Below, in pieces: positions 12,825 through 13,323 of a stretch of 13,323 bases of DNA. A program made the position numbers and the translations under genes. The notes beneath the pieces were generated by a model. It did no database searches and had not been told where the DNA came from. It was given only the letters and a program-made list of their open reading frames with translations. This DNA is from Nitrospirota bacterium (lineage in GTDB: Bacteria > Nitrospirota > UBA9217), in NCBI GenBank assembly GCA_017885365.1, contig JAFNGD010000270.1, positions 1 through 13,323 of the forward strand, in the 5' to 3' direction. The stretch's first letter is position 1; every line of letters starts with the position of its first letter.

Positions 12825-13323
12825 TCTTCCCCTGCACCGGGCTGCCCAAATAAAAAGAATCGTTTCTTTTCTGCGGTCCGGCTCGCACTGCGCTGCAGGC
12901 ATGTAGTTTGTCCGTGGTTTCCTGTTTATTTGTATCCTATCCTCAGCACTTCCGCTGGCGCACGTGCTGGAAACGACACGGTGATTGACCATGCTTCAGT
13001 GACGCATGCCTATGCACCGTCAGTGCTCACGGACCGCAGGGCTCTGAGAACTGCCGGAATCTAAGCTCTTGAACCTGCTCTACCCCAACCCCGGGCGGCC
13101 CGGCTGCGACGACTGTGCGTGATGCATGCCCTTACACGGATCGAACAGGAACCGACCCCAAAGCAGCGCGTCCGCAGGAGAAGCGCTGCCGGGATTTGCC
13201 AGATCATGATGGGAACAAGCACCGTCGTCCTGCATGCTTAGCACTGCGGAGCCACCGGGCTGCCCAAAAAAGGTCACTTTATTCTTCGGCACGGTTAACG
13301 CTCCCTGCAGCAAGCTGCGGGGA
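12825..13323. other. 500-bp stretch without a recognisable gene at the right edge
   Basis: No frame on either strand has protein-like composition or a good start. I see a CAGCAC/GTGCTG dyad (12944-12949, 12964-12969) and a 16-bp exact direct repeat (listed separately), but no promoter, RNA gene or terminator. It may be the upstream region of a gene beyond the window, or eroded sequence. Confidence 0.55.
12835..13268. repeat. 16-bp direct repeat CACCGGGCTGCCCAAA
   Basis: Exact copies lie at 12835-12850 and 13253-13268, 418 bp apart. TTATTCTTC also occurs beside both, just before the first copy and just after the second. There is no integrase or other mobile gene between them. Confidence 0.5.

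Noticed and set aside
12962..12972. TGGCGC...TGCTGG as a sigma-54 promoter
   Set aside because: The GG-to-GC spacing is 7 nt, not the required 10.

Overview
The window is GC-rich and moderately gene-dense. It looks like chromosome from a Gram-negative, didermic bacterium. Two lipoproteins, a protein with a predicted C-terminal outer-membrane beta-barrel and exported repeat proteins all imply an outer membrane. The mix (a 7TM-type histidine kinase, a site-2 protease next to trpS, Ig-like and InlB-like exported repeat proteins, and many short dispersed inverted repeats between genes) fits the Nitrospirota or Desulfobacterota/Geobacter-like groups. This placement is inference. There is no rRNA, phage, transposase or CRISPR array.

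Layout. (1) 1-845: the 3' end of a secreted InlB-like/Kre9-like repeat protein and its terminator. (2) 929-1396: a small lipoprotein, followed by 424 bp without a gene that carries two hairpin terminators and a possible structured RNA. (3) 1821-3668 (minus): an orphan sensor histidine kinase with a seven-helix membrane domain, PAS, HisKA and HATPase. It is divergent from (4) 4065-7178 (plus), a 1037-residue exported protein with Fn3/Ig-like repeats and a C-terminal beta-barrel. The shared 396-bp intergenic region has a promoter for each side and two copies of a 10-bp palindromic motif. (5) 7179-7778: a gene-free stretch with nested inverted repeats and a strong promoter. (6) 7779-8267: a 162-aa protein of unknown function. 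(7) 8363-8438 (minus): tRNA-Ala(CGC) with its own promoter and terminator. (8) 8630-10738: a strong promoter inside a 10-bp inverted repeat drives a 36-codon, very basic small ORF and then a TPR plus periplasmic-binding-protein lipoprotein of the LpoA (penicillin-binding-protein activator) type. (9) 10992-12766: an integral-membrane site-2 (M50) protease and tryptophanyl-tRNA synthetase, ending in a strong terminator. (10) 12825-13323: no recognisable gene.

How the genes relate. Most of the window is made of small independent transcription units separated by clear terminators. The likely co-transcribed pairs are the small basic ORF with the LpoA-like lipoprotein (4-bp gap) and the M50 protease with trpS (110-bp gap). 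Envelope functions dominate: outer-membrane barrel, lipoproteins, membrane protease and sensor kinase. I see no defence system or biosynthetic cluster. The least ordinary items are the small basic ORF with its operator-like dyad, the Ig-repeat/barrel fusion beside an orphan kinase, and several compact dispersed inverted repeats.
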